NCBI GenBank assembly: GCA_033344895.1
Contig: JAWPMN010000001.1
Span: forward strand, 4,224,001 to 4,288,000
DNA: 64,000 nucleotides
Direction of reading: 5' to 3'
Origin: Alphaproteobacteria bacterium
GTDB taxonomy: Bacteria > Pseudomonadota > Alphaproteobacteria > UBA8366 > Aestuariispiraceae
Each line of letters opens with the position of its first letter. Within the stretch, counting starts at the first letter, position 1. This document shows positions 7,979-18,141 of the stretch, piece after piece. A program made the position numbers and the translations under genes. The notes beneath the pieces were generated by a model that had not been told where the DNA came from, did not search any database, and saw nothing but the letters and a program-made list of their open reading frames with translations.

Positions 7979-9496
7979 TCACCCCGTCTTCGGGCGCAGC
8001 CGGCATCCAGGGCGAACCTTCCTGAAGGCCAAGCTTGCGGGATCGGCATAGACCGGGCCGGGGGCGGCGACCGTCAGAACGTCACGGGCCAGCGGTGCGA
8101 AATCGGCGCGAAAGTGCACGGAACTTTTCAGGCCGAGTATGCCGACCTGCGAGGGGTCGATTCCGACATGTCGGAACATGGACTGATCGCCCGCTTGCTG
8201 CGGTTTGGATGCCACGACGACGTCCACTCCATCGCGGCGCAGTCGGGCCGAGGGCCCCATTTCATAGCGTGTGCCGCCCCACATGGGACCTGTCCCGGTG
8301 AATTTGCCATTCCCCAGCGCGATCACTTCGAATGGCCCGGAAATGGGTGAATCGCCGGGGAACAGCTTGCCGCCGAGATCCAGTTCCACCGTCGCGCCGA
8401 CAGGATAGCGATGCGCCTTTTCAGCGCTTTCCGGGTCGTTCAACACACCGATTGCGGCACCGCCCGGAACCGACCCCGCCCCTCCTTGCAGCAATGCCCG
8501 CAGCAGGCCCGTCGTATCGCCGGGACCGCCGCCACCGGGATTGTCCTGGGTATCGGCGAGCACCACAGGACCGTCCCCGTCACGTCGAAGCAGGTCCCTG
8601 GACTTATGAATCGCTTCATCCGGGGTCCAGATCCGCGATCCGAACTGGGCCTCGCGGGCGTTGACCGCGTCGATCAGCGCATCGGCCGCCCGGTTCGCGG
8701 CCGCGGCATCGTCCCCGTATGCGACAAGCCCCGGACCAACCTCAGCAATGTCGGACAACGGGAATCCCATTGCGAGCGCAAGTGCATTCAGGTTCCGATC
8801 TCCACTCAGCAGGCCCGGCAGGGTCTCTCCATAGAGGGTTTTCGGCGGGTCGATGTCGGTACAGCCGAAGTTGAGAGGGACCAGAAATTCAGTGCGCCGG
8901 AACGCCTTGGCCCATTTGCCACCCCCGGCAATCAGTTGCAGCAAATGGCGCGCGGTCCGGGCGCCGGTTTCCCCCATATCGACATGCGGATAGGTTCGAT
9001 AGATGTCGAGCACATCGGCATGACGAACCATTGCCTCAGTCAGGTTGGCGTGGAGATCCAGACTGACGGCGATCGGCAGGTCCGCGCCAACAAGGTCCCG
9101 AATGCGGCGCAACAGTTCCCCTTCGCCGTCTTCGAAATGGTCGCAGACCATCGCCCCATGCAGATCGAGATAAATCCCGTCCAACGGCGCGGCCACCGCC
9201 GCAGCTTCTATATCTTCCAGCAGCATGGCGGAAATGCGCTCAAAGGCGTCTTCCGTCACATGGGCCGAAGGGGTCGCCGCGGACCAGCACAGGGGCAGGA
9301 CTTCCGCCCCCGCGTCGCGCAGGGTCTTCAGCGCACCCGATACCGGGATATGAACCCCGTCGACAGCTTTCAACATGGCTTCGCCGCGCGACAGTCCTGG
9401 CCAGCCCCCCGAACGTTCGAATGCTGCAAAATCCGCCTTTACCGGCGCGAATGTATTGGTTTCATGCTGAAATCCACCGACCGCGACCCGCGCCAT
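7979..9496 (-). CDS. M81 family metallopeptidase (MlrC-like)
   Basis: 505-aa member of the MlrC/microcystinase C family (DUF1485 plus MlrC C-terminal domain). Features: VGGFQHETNTFAP near residue 10 carrying a probable metal ligand, GIYLDLHGAMVCDHFEDGEGELL, AVSLDLHANLTEAMV, DIYRTYPHVDMGETG and the C-terminal DTQDNPGGGGPGDTTGLLRALL. MlrC hydrolyses linear peptides in microcystin breakdown, but most homologues act on unknown small peptides or amides. No mlrA, mlrB or mlrD is nearby, so microcystin degradation should not be assumed. It is divergent from the 2OG-oxygenase gene, and the 43-base gap holds both starts. Confidence 0.88.
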   Translation of the reverse strand: MARVAVGGFQHETNTFAPVKADFAAFERSGGWPGLSRGEAMLKAVDGVHIPVSGALKTLRDAGAEVLPLCWSAATPSAHVTEDAFERISAMLLEDIEAAAVAAPLDGIYLDLHGAMVCDHFEDGEGELLRRIRDLVGADLPIAVSLDLHANLTEAMVRHADVLDIYRTYPHVDMGETGARTARHLLQLIAGGGKWAKAFRRTEFLVPLNFGCTDIDPPKTLYGETLPGLLSGDRNLNALALAMGFPLSDIAEVGPGLVAYGDDAAAANRAADALIDAVNAREAQFGSRIWTPDEAIHKSRDLLRRDGDGPVVLADTQDNPGGGGPGDTTGLLRALLQGGAGSVPGGAAIGVLNDPESAEKAHRYPVGATVELDLGGKLFPGDSPISGPFEVIALGNGKFTGTGPMWGGTRYEMGPSARLRRDGVDVVVASKPQQAGDQSMFRHVGIDPSQVGILGLKSSVHFRADFAPLARDVLTVAAPGPVYADPASLAFRKVRPGCRLRPKTG

Positions 9497-9539
9497 CTGT
9501 CATCATCCTCCCTGAAAATTCGCATTCGGACGCTAGTCG

Positions 9540-10412
9540 ATGAACGCCTATTGGAAAAGTGTCGTGCGCGGTTATTCTCGCCGAATGCGAGACGCAGCAA
9601 AGGCCAAGCAAGACACTTCGGAACTGACCCGCTTGCGGGAGGTTGGATGGTGCCGGTTTGCAGCCGATGCCGATCTCATCCGCTGGATACACGACAGTCG
9701 CGCGACCATAGATCAAAGCATCCGCGATCCGGAAAATGCCCATTGGCTGCGCTATGACGACACCTGGTTCGCGGGGGTTAATGTCCTGCCCAATGACGAC
9801 CGGGGCGCGGTGCCGAACGGACCGCCCCTTTCAGGCCGGGCCATCTCCTTCATTCACGAGCGGCTGGGCCATCGCACCCTGCCCTGGGACCGGGCACAGG
9901 TATCGGTCTGCTATCCGGGCTACCCGCGACCGGTGAACGAAGAATCCGATGCTGTCTTCGCCTTCCGGCGTGACAGGGATGCTGCCCATATCGACGGCTT
10001 GCTGAAGGACGGGCCGGACCGGCGGCGCTATCTGCGCGAACACCATGCCTTCATTTTGGGCATTCCCGTTTCGACACACGATGACGGTGCAGCGCCTTTC
10101 ACGGTCTGGGAAGGATCCCATCGTCTGATCGGCGGCTGGCTGCGCGATCGATTGCGCGATATCCCGACCTGCGACTGGGGCAAATGCGATCTGACCGAGG
10201 AATACACCGCCATCCGGCGTGAGGCATTCCGATCCTGCCGTCGGGTTCCGATTCCGGCCCAACCGGGGGAGGCCTATCTGGTGCACCGACATGCACTGCA
10301 CGGCATGGCACCCTGGGCGGACGGCGCCGCATCGGACTCTGGCGGCAGGATCATCGTCTATTTCAGACCGCCCATGAACAATTTGGAGGCATGGCTTTCG
10401 GCGTCCGACTGA
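9540..10412 (+). CDS. 2OG-Fe(II) oxygenase, phytanoyl-CoA dioxygenase-like
   Basis: 290-aa protein with the jelly-roll oxygenase iron triad pattern: H150 and D152 in DAAHIDGLL, a distal His in HRHALHGMAPW (about residues 249-259) and a 2-oxoglutarate-binding Arg in GGRIIVYFRPP (about 270-276). WEGSHRLIGGWL resembles the SGSH region of the PhyH family. The substrate is unknown. The next gene starts about 20 bases downstream and a methyltransferase follows it, so a three-gene tailoring cassette is likely. The first 15 residues are basic, and a start at the internal Met16 is possible. Confidence 0.78.
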   Translation: MNAYWKSVVRGYSRRMRDAAKAKQDTSELTRLREVGWCRFAADADLIRWIHDSRATIDQSIRDPENAHWLRYDDTWFAGVNVLPNDDRGAVPNGPPLSGRAISFIHERLGHRTLPWDRAQVSVCYPGYPRPVNEESDAVFAFRRDRDAAHIDGLLKDGPDRRRYLREHHAFILGIPVSTHDDGAAPFTVWEGSHRLIGGWLRDRLRDIPTCDWGKCDLTEEYTAIRREAFRSCRRVPIPAQPGEAYLVHRHALHGMAPWADGAASDSGGRIIVYFRPPMNNLEAWLSASD

Positions 10413-10432
10413 AGGCCGGGAAACCGCAGAAC

Positions 10433-11899
10433 ATGGAACTGAACGGCAGATCACTCTCTCCGGAAATACTGGCCTCCGTATCGAAAGACGGGACGACGCT
10501 GTCCTTTTCGCCCAACGGCCGGAACATGTTGGATCGGTCACGTGCGATCATCGACAAGGCGATAGCGGATGCCGTGCCGATTTACGGTGTCACGACCGGT
10601 CTCGGCTCCCGTGCGACGGAAGCCCTGAATGCCGATGCACTATCCGGGTTTTCCGTGGAAACCCTCAACGGTCGCGCCCACGCCCTGCCCCCCGCCCTGC
10701 CGCGATCGGTCGTACGCGCCGCCATGGCGGTGCGACTGAACACCTTCCTGATCGGCGCTGCGGGCGTGTCCCCGGCTGTCGCCGAACATCTTCGTTTAGT
10801 GTTCAATGCGGGCCTGACACCGGTTGTGGGGCGTTGGGGGACCATCGGTGCCGCGGACCTGCTGCTCGGCGCAACGATGGGACGGGCGGTGATGGGACTT
10901 GGCGGCCACCTGGCGGATCAGGACGGAGCGGAGCGGCCGGCCGCCGACGCTTTGGCGGAAGGCGGCCTGACGCCACCGGCACTCGGCCCCAGGGACGGGC
11001 TCGCACTCGCCAATCACGCCTGTTTCAGCGCGGCACTGGCAGGGCTGGCCGTGGCAGAGGCTCGCCGCGCCCTGCAAAATCAGACATCCGTCGCCGCCTT
11101 GTCCTTCTTCGCCTTTGGCGGCAATGTCACCCCGCTCGATCCGTCGGTCCTCAAGCTTAAGCCCCATTCCCATGATGCGCGGGTCGCCGCGCGCTTCCTG
11201 ACATTGCTGGAAGGGTCGCCACTTGCAGACCCCGCAAACGCGCGTCGCCTGCAGGACCCGATCTCGATCCGGAATGCGGTACAGGTTCTGGGTTCCGCCG
11301 AACGCAGCCTTGCGGAAGCCGCGGACGTCACGACAACGGAACTGAATGCCGCCAGCGACAATCCGGCCGTCCTGGTCGACGAAGGACGCGTCGTGTCGAC
11401 CGGCAACTATCACACCCCGCATCTGACCTTGGCCTGCGACTATGCCGGACGCGGGCTCGCCGCGACGGCAACGCTTTCCACCGCCCGGTTTGCCCGTCTG
11501 TGTACGGAACGGCTGACCGGCCTGCCACAGTATCTGGCTGACCCGGAAGTCGGCACAAACGGATTCGCGCCACTCTTGAAGCTGGCGGAATCGCTCCTGG
11601 GCGGCATACAGCATCTGACCCAGCCGACAGCGGTCTGGCCCAGCATCAACGCCGATGGGGTGGAAGACGGCCTGACCCTCGCCCTTCTGTCGGCCAGCAA
11701 CTTCATGGAAGCCGCATCCCTAAGCCGACGCATCACGGCGCTCGAAGCTCTGGTAGCCGCGCAGGCCTGCGACTTGCGCGGTGCTAAATTACCGCACAGA
11801 TTGTCGGACCTGCATGAGGCAATCCGTGCGGTCAGTCCGCGCATCCGCGAGAGCCGCCCTCTCGCGGACGATATCGAACGAGTGGCAGAGGCAATCTGA
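10433..11899 (+). CDS. Aromatic amino acid ammonia-lyase homologue lacking the MIO triad
   Basis: 488-aa protein of the HAL/PAL/TAL fold. Family landmarks: IYGVTTGLGSRATEAL, LNGRAHALPPALPR, ELNAASDNPAVLVDEG, GNYHTPHLTLACDYAG and INADGVEDGL. The Ala-Ser-Gly that cyclises to the MIO electrophile is replaced: where GSVGASGDL is expected the protein reads GRWGTIGAADL (residues 133-143), and the NGT segment is NHAC (about 194-197). Classical deamination by MIO chemistry is therefore unlikely. I chose ATG 10433 (MELNGRSLS) since it gives the family N terminus. The upstream ATG at 10391 overlaps the oxygenase and has GGAGG only two bases away. It is followed after two bases by a methyltransferase. 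Confidence 0.8.
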   Translation: MELNGRSLSPEILASVSKDGTTLSFSPNGRNMLDRSRAIIDKAIADAVPIYGVTTGLGSRATEALNADALSGFSVETLNGRAHALPPALPRSVVRAAMAVRLNTFLIGAAGVSPAVAEHLRLVFNAGLTPVVGRWGTIGAADLLLGATMGRAVMGLGGHLADQDGAERPAADALAEGGLTPPALGPRDGLALANHACFSAALAGLAVAEARRALQNQTSVAALSFFAFGGNVTPLDPSVLKLKPHSHDARVAARFLTLLEGSPLADPANARRLQDPISIRNAVQVLGSAERSLAEAADVTTTELNAASDNPAVLVDEGRVVSTGNYHTPHLTLACDYAGRGLAATATLSTARFARLCTERLTGLPQYLADPEVGTNGFAPLLKLAESLLGGIQHLTQPTAVWPSINADGVEDGLTLALLSASNFMEAASLSRRITALEALVAAQACDLRGAKLPHRLSDLHEAIRAVSPRIRESRPLADDIERVAEAI

Positions 11900-11901
11900 C
11901 G

Positions 11902-12705
11902 ATGGATGAACAAAGCGAAACCAACCGACGGAACTGGGACGAGCGTGTCGGCATCCATATCGGCGACCGCAGCGGAATCTACAATGTGGAGGCCTTTCTG
12001 CGCGGCGAGACCGGGCTTCTGCCGCTTGAACTTGCGGAGATCGGCGATGTGGCAGGCCTGACGGTCGCCCATCTGCAATGCCATTTCGGCATCGACACCT
12101 TGTCCCTGGCACGCATGGGAGCTCAGGCAACCGGTCTGGATTTCTCGACATCCGCCATCGCCGCCGCACGAGAGCTGGCGCAGCAGGCAGGGATTCAGGC
12201 GGAATTCGTGGAAGCCAATGTCTATGACGCCGCAAAGCATCTGACACCGGGTGACTTCGATCTGGTTTACGTGAGTTGGGGCGCCATTAACTGGCTGCAG
12301 GATATCGGCGCCTGGGCGGCGACGGTATCGACCATTCTGAAACCAGGCGGCCGGCTATTCGTGGCCGAGGGCCATCCCGCGTTGCTTCAACTGGAGGAAA
12401 TCGACGGGCAACTGGTCGTGACCTATCCCCTGGATACGACGCTTCGGTTCCGGGAGGAGAAGACTTACGCGGGCGATGGGCAACCCATGCACAACAGGGA
12501 CACCTTCGAGTGGATCCATTCGACGTCCAGTCTGATCACGGCACTGTTGGACAACGGCATGCAACTGACGTCCTACCGTGAACATGACAGCCTGCCCTGG
12601 CCCGCCGTGTCATCCATGACACAAGGGGACGACAGGATGTTCCGCATGCCAGAGGGCAAGGCCTCACCGCCCCTGGCCTTCACCCTGTCAGCCAGCAAGC
12701 TCTAA
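11902..12705 (+). CDS. Class I SAM-dependent methyltransferase
   Basis: 267-aa Rossmann-fold methyltransferase. The SAM-binding motif I region is VAHLQCHFGIDTLSLARMGAQ (about residues 54-74), with motif Post I at ATGLDFSTSAI and an acidic/aromatic motif at GDFDLVYVSWGAINWL. The family is the unspecialised Methyltransf_11/25 type, so the acceptor (N, O or C) is unknown. It follows the lyase homologue by two bases and should be co-translated with it, suggesting action on the same small molecule. The end overlaps the convergent GNAT gene by four bases. Confidence 0.85.
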   Translation: MDEQSETNRRNWDERVGIHIGDRSGIYNVEAFLRGETGLLPLELAEIGDVAGLTVAHLQCHFGIDTLSLARMGAQATGLDFSTSAIAAARELAQQAGIQAEFVEANVYDAAKHLTPGDFDLVYVSWGAINWLQDIGAWAATVSTILKPGGRLFVAEGHPALLQLEEIDGQLVVTYPLDTTLRFREEKTYAGDGQPMHNRDTFEWIHSTSSLITALLDNGMQLTSYREHDSLPWPAVSSMTQGDDRMFRMPEGKASPPLAFTLSASKL

Positions 12706-13205
12706 AGGTCCGAGAAGGCACGGGCATACTCGATATGTCCGTCCTTGGGCAGATTGTCCGGCCCCAGCACCCGCATCATCAGGTAAGGGCCGGCATAGGG
12801 GCTAAGGTATCCATGAGCCCGTTCCACCGAAAAGCCGAAGCGTCCGTAGAATCCGGGATCACCCAGGACAAAGACTGCCCGAAACGCTCGGTCGGTCGCG
12901 CTTTCCAGACCCAGGCGCACAAGGGCGGATCCGATTCCCTGTCCGGCCGCATCAGTCGCGACCGCCAATGGCGCGAGCCCGAGCGCCCGAAATGGCGCCT
13001 TCATTGCCGAAAATCCGATATGCCCCAAGGTGCCGTCTTCGGTTTCCGCCACCAGAGAGATCGTCAGGTCCCCTTCCCGCCGCAACCGATCCACCAGATC
13101 GGCTTCCGCCGGGGTCGGAAAGGCGGAAAGGTGCAATGCACGTATGGCATCGATATCCGAAGGGATTTCGGGTCGGATTTCATATCCGGCCCGAGGGGAC
13201 GTCAT
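12702..13205 (-). CDS. GNAT N-acetyltransferase (YhbS-like)
   Basis: 167-aa acetyltransferase. The acetyl-CoA motif A appears as LAVATDAAGQGIGSALVRLGLE, and the C-terminal VLGDPGFYGRFGFSVERAHGYLSPY is typical of the YhbS/COG3153 group. The open frame extends far upstream, but the true start is ATG at 13205 (MTSPRAGYEIRPEI): it makes an ATGA overlap with the agmatinase stop and leaves the expected N terminus. Last gene of ilvD-speB-GNAT. The substrate is unknown. Confidence 0.86.
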   Translation of the reverse strand: MTSPRAGYEIRPEIPSDIDAIRALHLSAFPTPAEADLVDRLRREGDLTISLVAETEDGTLGHIGFSAMKAPFRALGLAPLAVATDAAGQGIGSALVRLGLESATDRAFRAVFVLGDPGFYGRFGFSVERAHGYLSPYAGPYLMMRVLGPDNLPKDGHIEYARAFSDL

Positions 13206-14164
13206 CTGCTGAAGTAGCCCGCGCGAACCGCGGCGCCGATGAAATTGCAGATCAGCCGTTCCGCGTGGATCATGGTAATCCGTCCCACATCCCGAGAGGG
13301 CGCGATTTCGACCAGATCCATGCCGAGCACCCGACCCTTGCTGACAAGCCCCTGCACCAGTTGCCGCGTCTGGAGCCAAGTCAGCCCGCCGGGTGTCTGG
13401 GCCATGACCGCAGGCATGATCGTGGGATCGATCCCGTCGGCATCGATTGTCAGGTAATACGGCCCGCCATTCGGTATCCGATCCAGAATGGCCTGCATCC
13501 CGACTTCATGCAGCTCATAGGCGGTGACGATATCTGCGCCATAGGCACGGGCATCCGCCACTTCCTGACTGCGGGCACTTCCGATACCCCGGATTCCGAT
13601 CTGCACGATATGATCAATCCAGGGCAATTCGGATGCCCGACGGATCGGACTGGAATATCCGTTCCTTTCGCCGTTCACCTCGTCGCGCCAATCGATATGC
13701 GCGTCGACATGCACCAGGGTGATCCCCGACTGTCCGGTCTCCTCAAGGGCTCGAAGCACCGGAATGGGAATACCGTGATCGCCCCCCAGAACGATCGGCA
13801 GGGCACCAGCCCTGAAGATTTTCCGTGCCGCCTCCTCGGCGCGCCGATAATGCACACTGTGGTCCGTCATATCGGCGGTAACATTGCCGCAATCGACGAC
13901 GCGCACATTCTGATCGTCCAGCAGCGTACCGCCCAGGTCCCAGTCATAGTGAGACTTGGTATATGCCGCGATTTCACTCGATTGGCGCAGGGCGTCGGGG
14001 GCACGGCTCTGATCGTTGGCCATTTCCCCCGGGCGGTAGGGCATGCCGTAGGGGATGCCCAGAATGGCGATATCCGCCTGCAGATCGTCCAGATCTCCCG
14101 CGAAGGGAAAATCCAGGAAGGTCCGGCAAGGACCCGACGGTTCCTTGGTCAGGATATCGCTCAT
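13202..14164 (-). CDS. speB: Agmatinase / ureohydrolase family protein
   Basis: 320-aa arginase-superfamily enzyme with the binuclear manganese site visible: GGDHGIPIPVL, VHVDAHIDWR (DAHxD) and LTIDADGIDPTIMPA (DxDxxDP). Members hydrolyse agmatine, arginine, guanidinobutyrate or related guanidines, and residues alone do not settle which. Twelve bases separate it from the ilvD stop and it overlaps the GNAT start by four bases, so the three are one operon. The symbol marks family membership; agmatine specificity is likely but unproven. Confidence 0.85.
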   Translation of the reverse strand: MSDILTKEPSGPCRTFLDFPFAGDLDDLQADIAILGIPYGMPYRPGEMANDQSRAPDALRQSSEIAAYTKSHYDWDLGGTLLDDQNVRVVDCGNVTADMTDHSVHYRRAEEAARKIFRAGALPIVLGGDHGIPIPVLRALEETGQSGITLVHVDAHIDWRDEVNGERNGYSSPIRRASELPWIDHIVQIGIRGIGSARSQEVADARAYGADIVTAYELHEVGMQAILDRIPNGGPYYLTIDADGIDPTIMPAVMAQTPGGLTWLQTRQLVQGLVSKGRVLGMDLVEIAPSRDVGRITMIHAERLICNFIGAAVRAGYFSR

Positions 14165-14176
14165 CCCGGGTTCTCC

Positions 14177-15892
14177 TCAGATATCGGCGTAGGTGTGGGT
14201 TTCCGCCTTCGCGCCAGGATGGGTCACGGCACCGGATACGGCCGACCCGACGGTCTGGGCATAACGCCACAATGCGCCGGACTGATGGTGATGCGCGCGC
14301 GGGGCCCATTCCTTGCGGCGCTCCTCCAATTCCTCTTCGGACAGATCGACATCGATCGTGCCCTCGACGGCATCCAACGTGATCACGTCGCCGTCCTTCA
14401 GAAGGCCGATCGGCCCGCCGACCGCGGCTTCCGGTCCGACATGCCCGACGCAGAATCCGCGCGTCGCGCCGGAGAAGCGGCCGTCGGTAATCAGGGCAAC
14501 CTTGTCGCCCATGCCCTGACCGTAGATCGCCGCCGTGGTGGCCAGCATCTCGCGCATGCCCGGACCGCCTTTCGGCCCTTCGTAGCGGATGACCAGCACT
14601 TCGCCTTCCTTATAGTTCCGGGCCTCAACCGCCTTGTATGCGTCTTCCTCACAATCAAAGCAGCGCGCCTTGCCGGTGAACTTCAGGTTCTGCATGCCCG
14701 CAACCTTCACAATGGCTCCTTCCGGCGCCAGATTGCCGCGCAGGCCCACGACACCTCCGGTCGGCGTGATCGGGTTGGAGGTCGGACGAACGACATCCTG
14801 ATCGGTCGGGAAGACAACATCGGCCAGATTTTCACCGATGGTCTTGCCGGTGACGGTGAGGCAGTCCGCATGCAGGTAACCACCGTCCAGCAGCGCCTTC
14901 ATGATGACTTCGACGCCGCCGATTTCGTAGAGGTCCTTCGCAACATAGCGCCCGCCTGGCTTCAGGTCGGCGATATACGGCGTCGACTTGAAGATCTCGG
15001 TCACGTCGTTCAGGTCGAAATCGATCCCGCATTCATGGGCAATGGCAGGCAGGTGCAGACCGGCATTGGTCGATCCGCCGGAGGCCGCGACCACGCGCGC
15101 CGCATTTTCCAGCGACTTGCGGGTGACGATGTCGCGCGGACGAATGCCCTTCTTCAGGCATTCCATGATCGCACGGCCGGAGGCTTCGCAGAACGCATCA
15201 CGGCTCTCGTAAGGTGCGGGTGCACCGGCGGAGCCGGGCAGCGCCAGGCCGATGGCTTCGGAAACACAGGCCATGGTGTTCGCCGTGAACTGACCCCCAC
15301 AGGACCCTGCCGACGGACAGGCGGCACATTCGATGCCGTGCAGTTCCTCGGCGTCGATCTGACCACCGGAGAACTTCCCGACCGCTTCGAAAACATCCTG
15401 AACCGTCAGGTCTCGCCCCTTGAAACGACCCGGCAGGATCGAGCCGCCGTAGATGAAGATCGACGGCACGTTCAGGCGGACCATGGACATCATCATGCCC
15501 GGCAGCGACTTGTCGCAGCCGGCCAGACCGACCAGAGCGTCATAGCAGTGACCGCGCATCGTCAGTTCCACCGAATCTGCGATCAAATCACGGCTTGGCA
15601 GCGACGAATACATGCCCGCATGTCCCATCGCGATGCCGTCCGTAACGGTAATCGTACAAAATTCCCGGGGCGTGCCGTTGGCCGCCTTGACGCCCTTCTT
15701 CACCGCCTGCGCCTGGCGTGACAGGGAGATGTTGCAGGGCGCGGCTTCGTTCCAGCAGGTGGCGACACCGACGAAAGGCTGTGCGATCTCCTCCTCGGTC
15801 ATGCCCATGGCATAATAGTAGGAACGGTGCGGCGCACTGGCCGGACCGACGGAGACATGCCGACTGGGCAGTTTGGACTTGTCGATCGTCAT
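14177..15892 (-). CDS. ilvD: Dihydroxy-acid dehydratase
   Basis: 571-aa IlvD/Edd-family enzyme catalysing the third step of valine and isoleucine synthesis, dehydrating 2,3-dihydroxy-acids. The cluster-binding cysteines sit in [35 protein letters not shown] and [15 protein letters not shown]. The C terminus carries [21 protein letters not shown]. The same fold also serves sugar-acid dehydratases, but the overall pattern is that of IlvD. It is the first gene of a minus-strand operon with the agmatinase-family and GNAT genes. Confidence 0.94.
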   Translation of the reverse strand: MTIDKSKLPSRHVSVGPASAPHRSYYYAMGMTEEEIAQPFVGVATCWNEAAPCNISLSRQAQAVKKGVKAANGTPREFCTITVTDGIAMGHAGMYSSLPSRDLIADSVELTMRGHCYDALVGLAGCDKSLPGMMMSMVRLNVPSIFIYGGSILPGRFKGRDLTVQDVFEAVGKFSGGQIDAEELHGIECAACPSAGSCGGQFTANTMACVSEAIGLALPGSAGAPAPYESRDAFCEASGRAIMECLKKGIRPRDIVTRKSLENAARVVAASGGSTNAGLHLPAIAHECGIDFDLNDVTEIFKSTPYIADLKPGGRYVAKDLYEIGGVEVIMKALLDGGYLHADCLTVTGKTIGENLADVVFPTDQDVVRPTSNPITPTGGVVGLRGNLAPEGAIVKVAGMQNLKFTGKARCFDCEEDAYKAVEARNYKEGEVLVIRYEGPKGGPGMREMLATTAAIYGQGMGDKVALITDGRFSGATRGFCVGHVGPEAAVGGPIGLLKDGDVITLDAVEGTIDVDLSEEELEERRKEWAPRAHHHQSGALWRYAQTVGSAVSGAVTHPGAKAETHTYADI

Positions 15893-16180
15893 GGACGGAT
15901 CCCCCTAGATGTACTGACGAATGGTGTTTCGGGAGTTTCTATCATCGGTGACCGTCTTGGAAAACGGAAACGGCGGCACAGGACTTGGGTTTCAGGGCAC
16001 CCAGCCCGTTACGCCTAACACATTGCGGAACCGGATGAATTGGCGATCTCCCGGCCACGCGCGCCTCACTGCACATAATTTCACCATTTGCACAATTCAT
16101 GACCACATCCGCTGATCAATTGATGGGAATCAGCCACCCAACTCCTTTTACAATCAATAACTTAAAAACAGCGATCGAAA
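15893..16180. other. Intergenic control region between ilvD and glnB
   Basis: About 290 bases with no convincing gene. The right half is distinctly AT-richer than its surroundings. It contains GCTGAT...ATCAGC (16111-16116 and 16129-16134) around the perfect palindrome ATCAATTGAT (16115-16124). Such an AT-rich region just upstream of a sigma-54 promoter is where NtrC and IHF sites are expected, but I cannot identify a clean NtrC dyad. A 64-codon frame at 15921-16115 has no coding character. Confidence 0.5.
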
Positions 16181-16626
<446 letters not shown>

Positions 16627-16703
16627 GAACAGCCTGACCGGAGCGAAGACCGCCCCGGGGGCAGCAATCGGTAACACAAAGTCAGATATCGAGAGGAACG
16701 ATC

Positions 16704-18116
16704 ATGGCCGATGCAGTGAAAAAGGTAATGGAGATGATCAAGGAAAACGACGTTCAGTACGTCGATTTCCGATTCACCGATCCGCGCGGAAAATGGCAGC
16801 ACACGGCCCAGCACGTCTGCACGATCAACGAAGACATCTTCAAGGACGGCATCATGTTCGACGGTTCGTCGATCGCCGGTTGGAAGGCAATCAACGAATC
16901 CGACATGATCCTGATGCCGGATCCGGAATCCGCCTGCATGGACCCGTTCGCGGTACAGCCGCTGATGATCCTGTTCTGCGACATCCTGGAACCGTCGACC
17001 GGGCAGCCCTATGACCGCGACCCGCGCTCCACGGCCAAGAAAGGCCTGGCCTACATGGCGAGCCTGGGCATCGGCGACACGGCGTATTTCGGTCCAGAAG
17101 CCGAATTCTTCGTCTTCGACGATGTCCGCTGGTCGACGTCGATGAACAACATGTCCTACCAGATCGACTCGGCGGAAGGCCCCTACAACACCTTCGCCGA
17201 ATTCGAAGGCGGCAACCCGGGTCACCGCCCGGGCGTCAAGGGCGGCTACTTCCCGGTACCGCCGGTCGACAGCGAACAGGACCTGCGCGCTGAAATGGTT
17301 TCGACCATGATGGGCATGGGCCTGCAGATGGAAAAGCACCACCACGAAGTCGCCCCGTCTCAGCATGAGCTAGGCATGCGCTTCGACACCCTGGTGCGTA
17401 CCGCCGACACCATGCAGATCTACAAATACGTCGTGCACATGGTTGCCCATCAGTACGGCAAGACGGCGACCTTCATGCCGAAGCCGATCGTCGGCGACAA
17501 CGGCTCGGGCATGCACACGCACCAGTCGATCTGGAAAGACGGCAAGAACATGTTTGCCGGCAACGGCTATGCGGATCTGTCGGAATCCTGCCTGTTCTAC
17601 ATCGGCGGCATCATCAAACACGCCAAGGCCCTGAACGCCTTCACAAACCCGTCGACGAACAGCTACAAGCGACTGATCCCGGGCTTCGAAGCGCCGGTCC
17701 TGCTGGCTTATTCTGCCCGCAACCGGTCCGCGTCGATCCGCATTCCGTATGACGCCAACCCGAAGGGCAAGCGTCTGGAAGCCCGCTTCCCGGATGCCAT
17801 GGCCAACCCATATCTGGCCTACACCGCCATGCTGATGGCCGGTCTGGACGGTATCCAGAACAAGATCCACCCGGGCGACCCGATGGACAAGGATCTGTAC
17901 GACCTGCCGCCGGAAGAACTGAAAGACATTCCGACGGTCTGCGGTTCGCTGCGTGAAGCACTGGAAAGCCTGGATGCCGACCGCGACTTCCTGAAGAAGG
18001 GCGACGTCTTCACCGACGACCAGATCGATGCCTATCTCGAACTGAAGTGGGAAGAAGTCTACAACGTCGAGCACACCACCCACCCGATGGAGTTCTCGAT
18101 GTACTACTCGTCGTAA
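16704..18116 (+). CDS. glnA: Glutamine synthetase type I
   Basis: 470-aa dodecameric enzyme making glutamine from glutamate, ammonia and ATP. Visible signatures: [18 protein letters not shown], the metal/glutamate segment [27 protein letters not shown], the ATP-binding Arg region [13 protein letters not shown] and the adenylylation Tyr399 in [10 protein letters not shown]. Adenylylation by GlnE is therefore expected in addition to transcriptional control. It lies 77 bases after glnB and shares its sigma-54 promoter. A strong terminator follows. Confidence 0.98.
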   Translation: MADAVKKVMEMIKENDVQYVDFRFTDPRGKWQHTAQHVCTINEDIFKDGIMFDGSSIAGWKAINESDMILMPDPESACMDPFAVQPLMILFCDILEPSTGQPYDRDPRSTAKKGLAYMASLGIGDTAYFGPEAEFFVFDDVRWSTSMNNMSYQIDSAEGPYNTFAEFEGGNPGHRPGVKGGYFPVPPVDSEQDLRAEMVSTMMGMGLQMEKHHHEVAPSQHELGMRFDTLVRTADTMQIYKYVVHMVAHQYGKTATFMPKPIVGDNGSGMHTHQSIWKDGKNMFAGNGYADLSESCLFYIGGIIKHAKALNAFTNPSTNSYKRLIPGFEAPVLLAYSARNRSASIRIPYDANPKGKRLEARFPDAMANPYLAYTAMLMAGLDGIQNKIHPGDPMDKDLYDLPPEELKDIPTVCGSLREALESLDADRDFLKKGDVFTDDQIDAYLELKWEEVYNVEHTTHPMEFSMYYSS

Positions 18117-18141
18117 TCACGACGACGCGTATCGACTTTGG

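Noticed and set aside
7979-9496. Microcystin degradation
   Set aside because: Only an MlrC-family member is present, and the family is broad; mlrA, mlrB and mlrD are absent.
10433-11899. Calling the lyase homologue HutH (histidine ammonia-lyase)
   Set aside because: The MIO triad is absent and no other hut genes are nearby, so the standard label would mislead.
12968-15721. A 917-codon open frame on the plus strand
   Set aside because: It lies antisense to the ilvD and agmatinase genes, whose catalytic motifs are intact on the minus strand. Long antisense frames are common in high-GC DNA.
15921-16115. A 64-codon frame between ilvD and glnB
   Set aside because: No ribosome-binding site and no protein-like composition; it overlaps the AT-rich control region.
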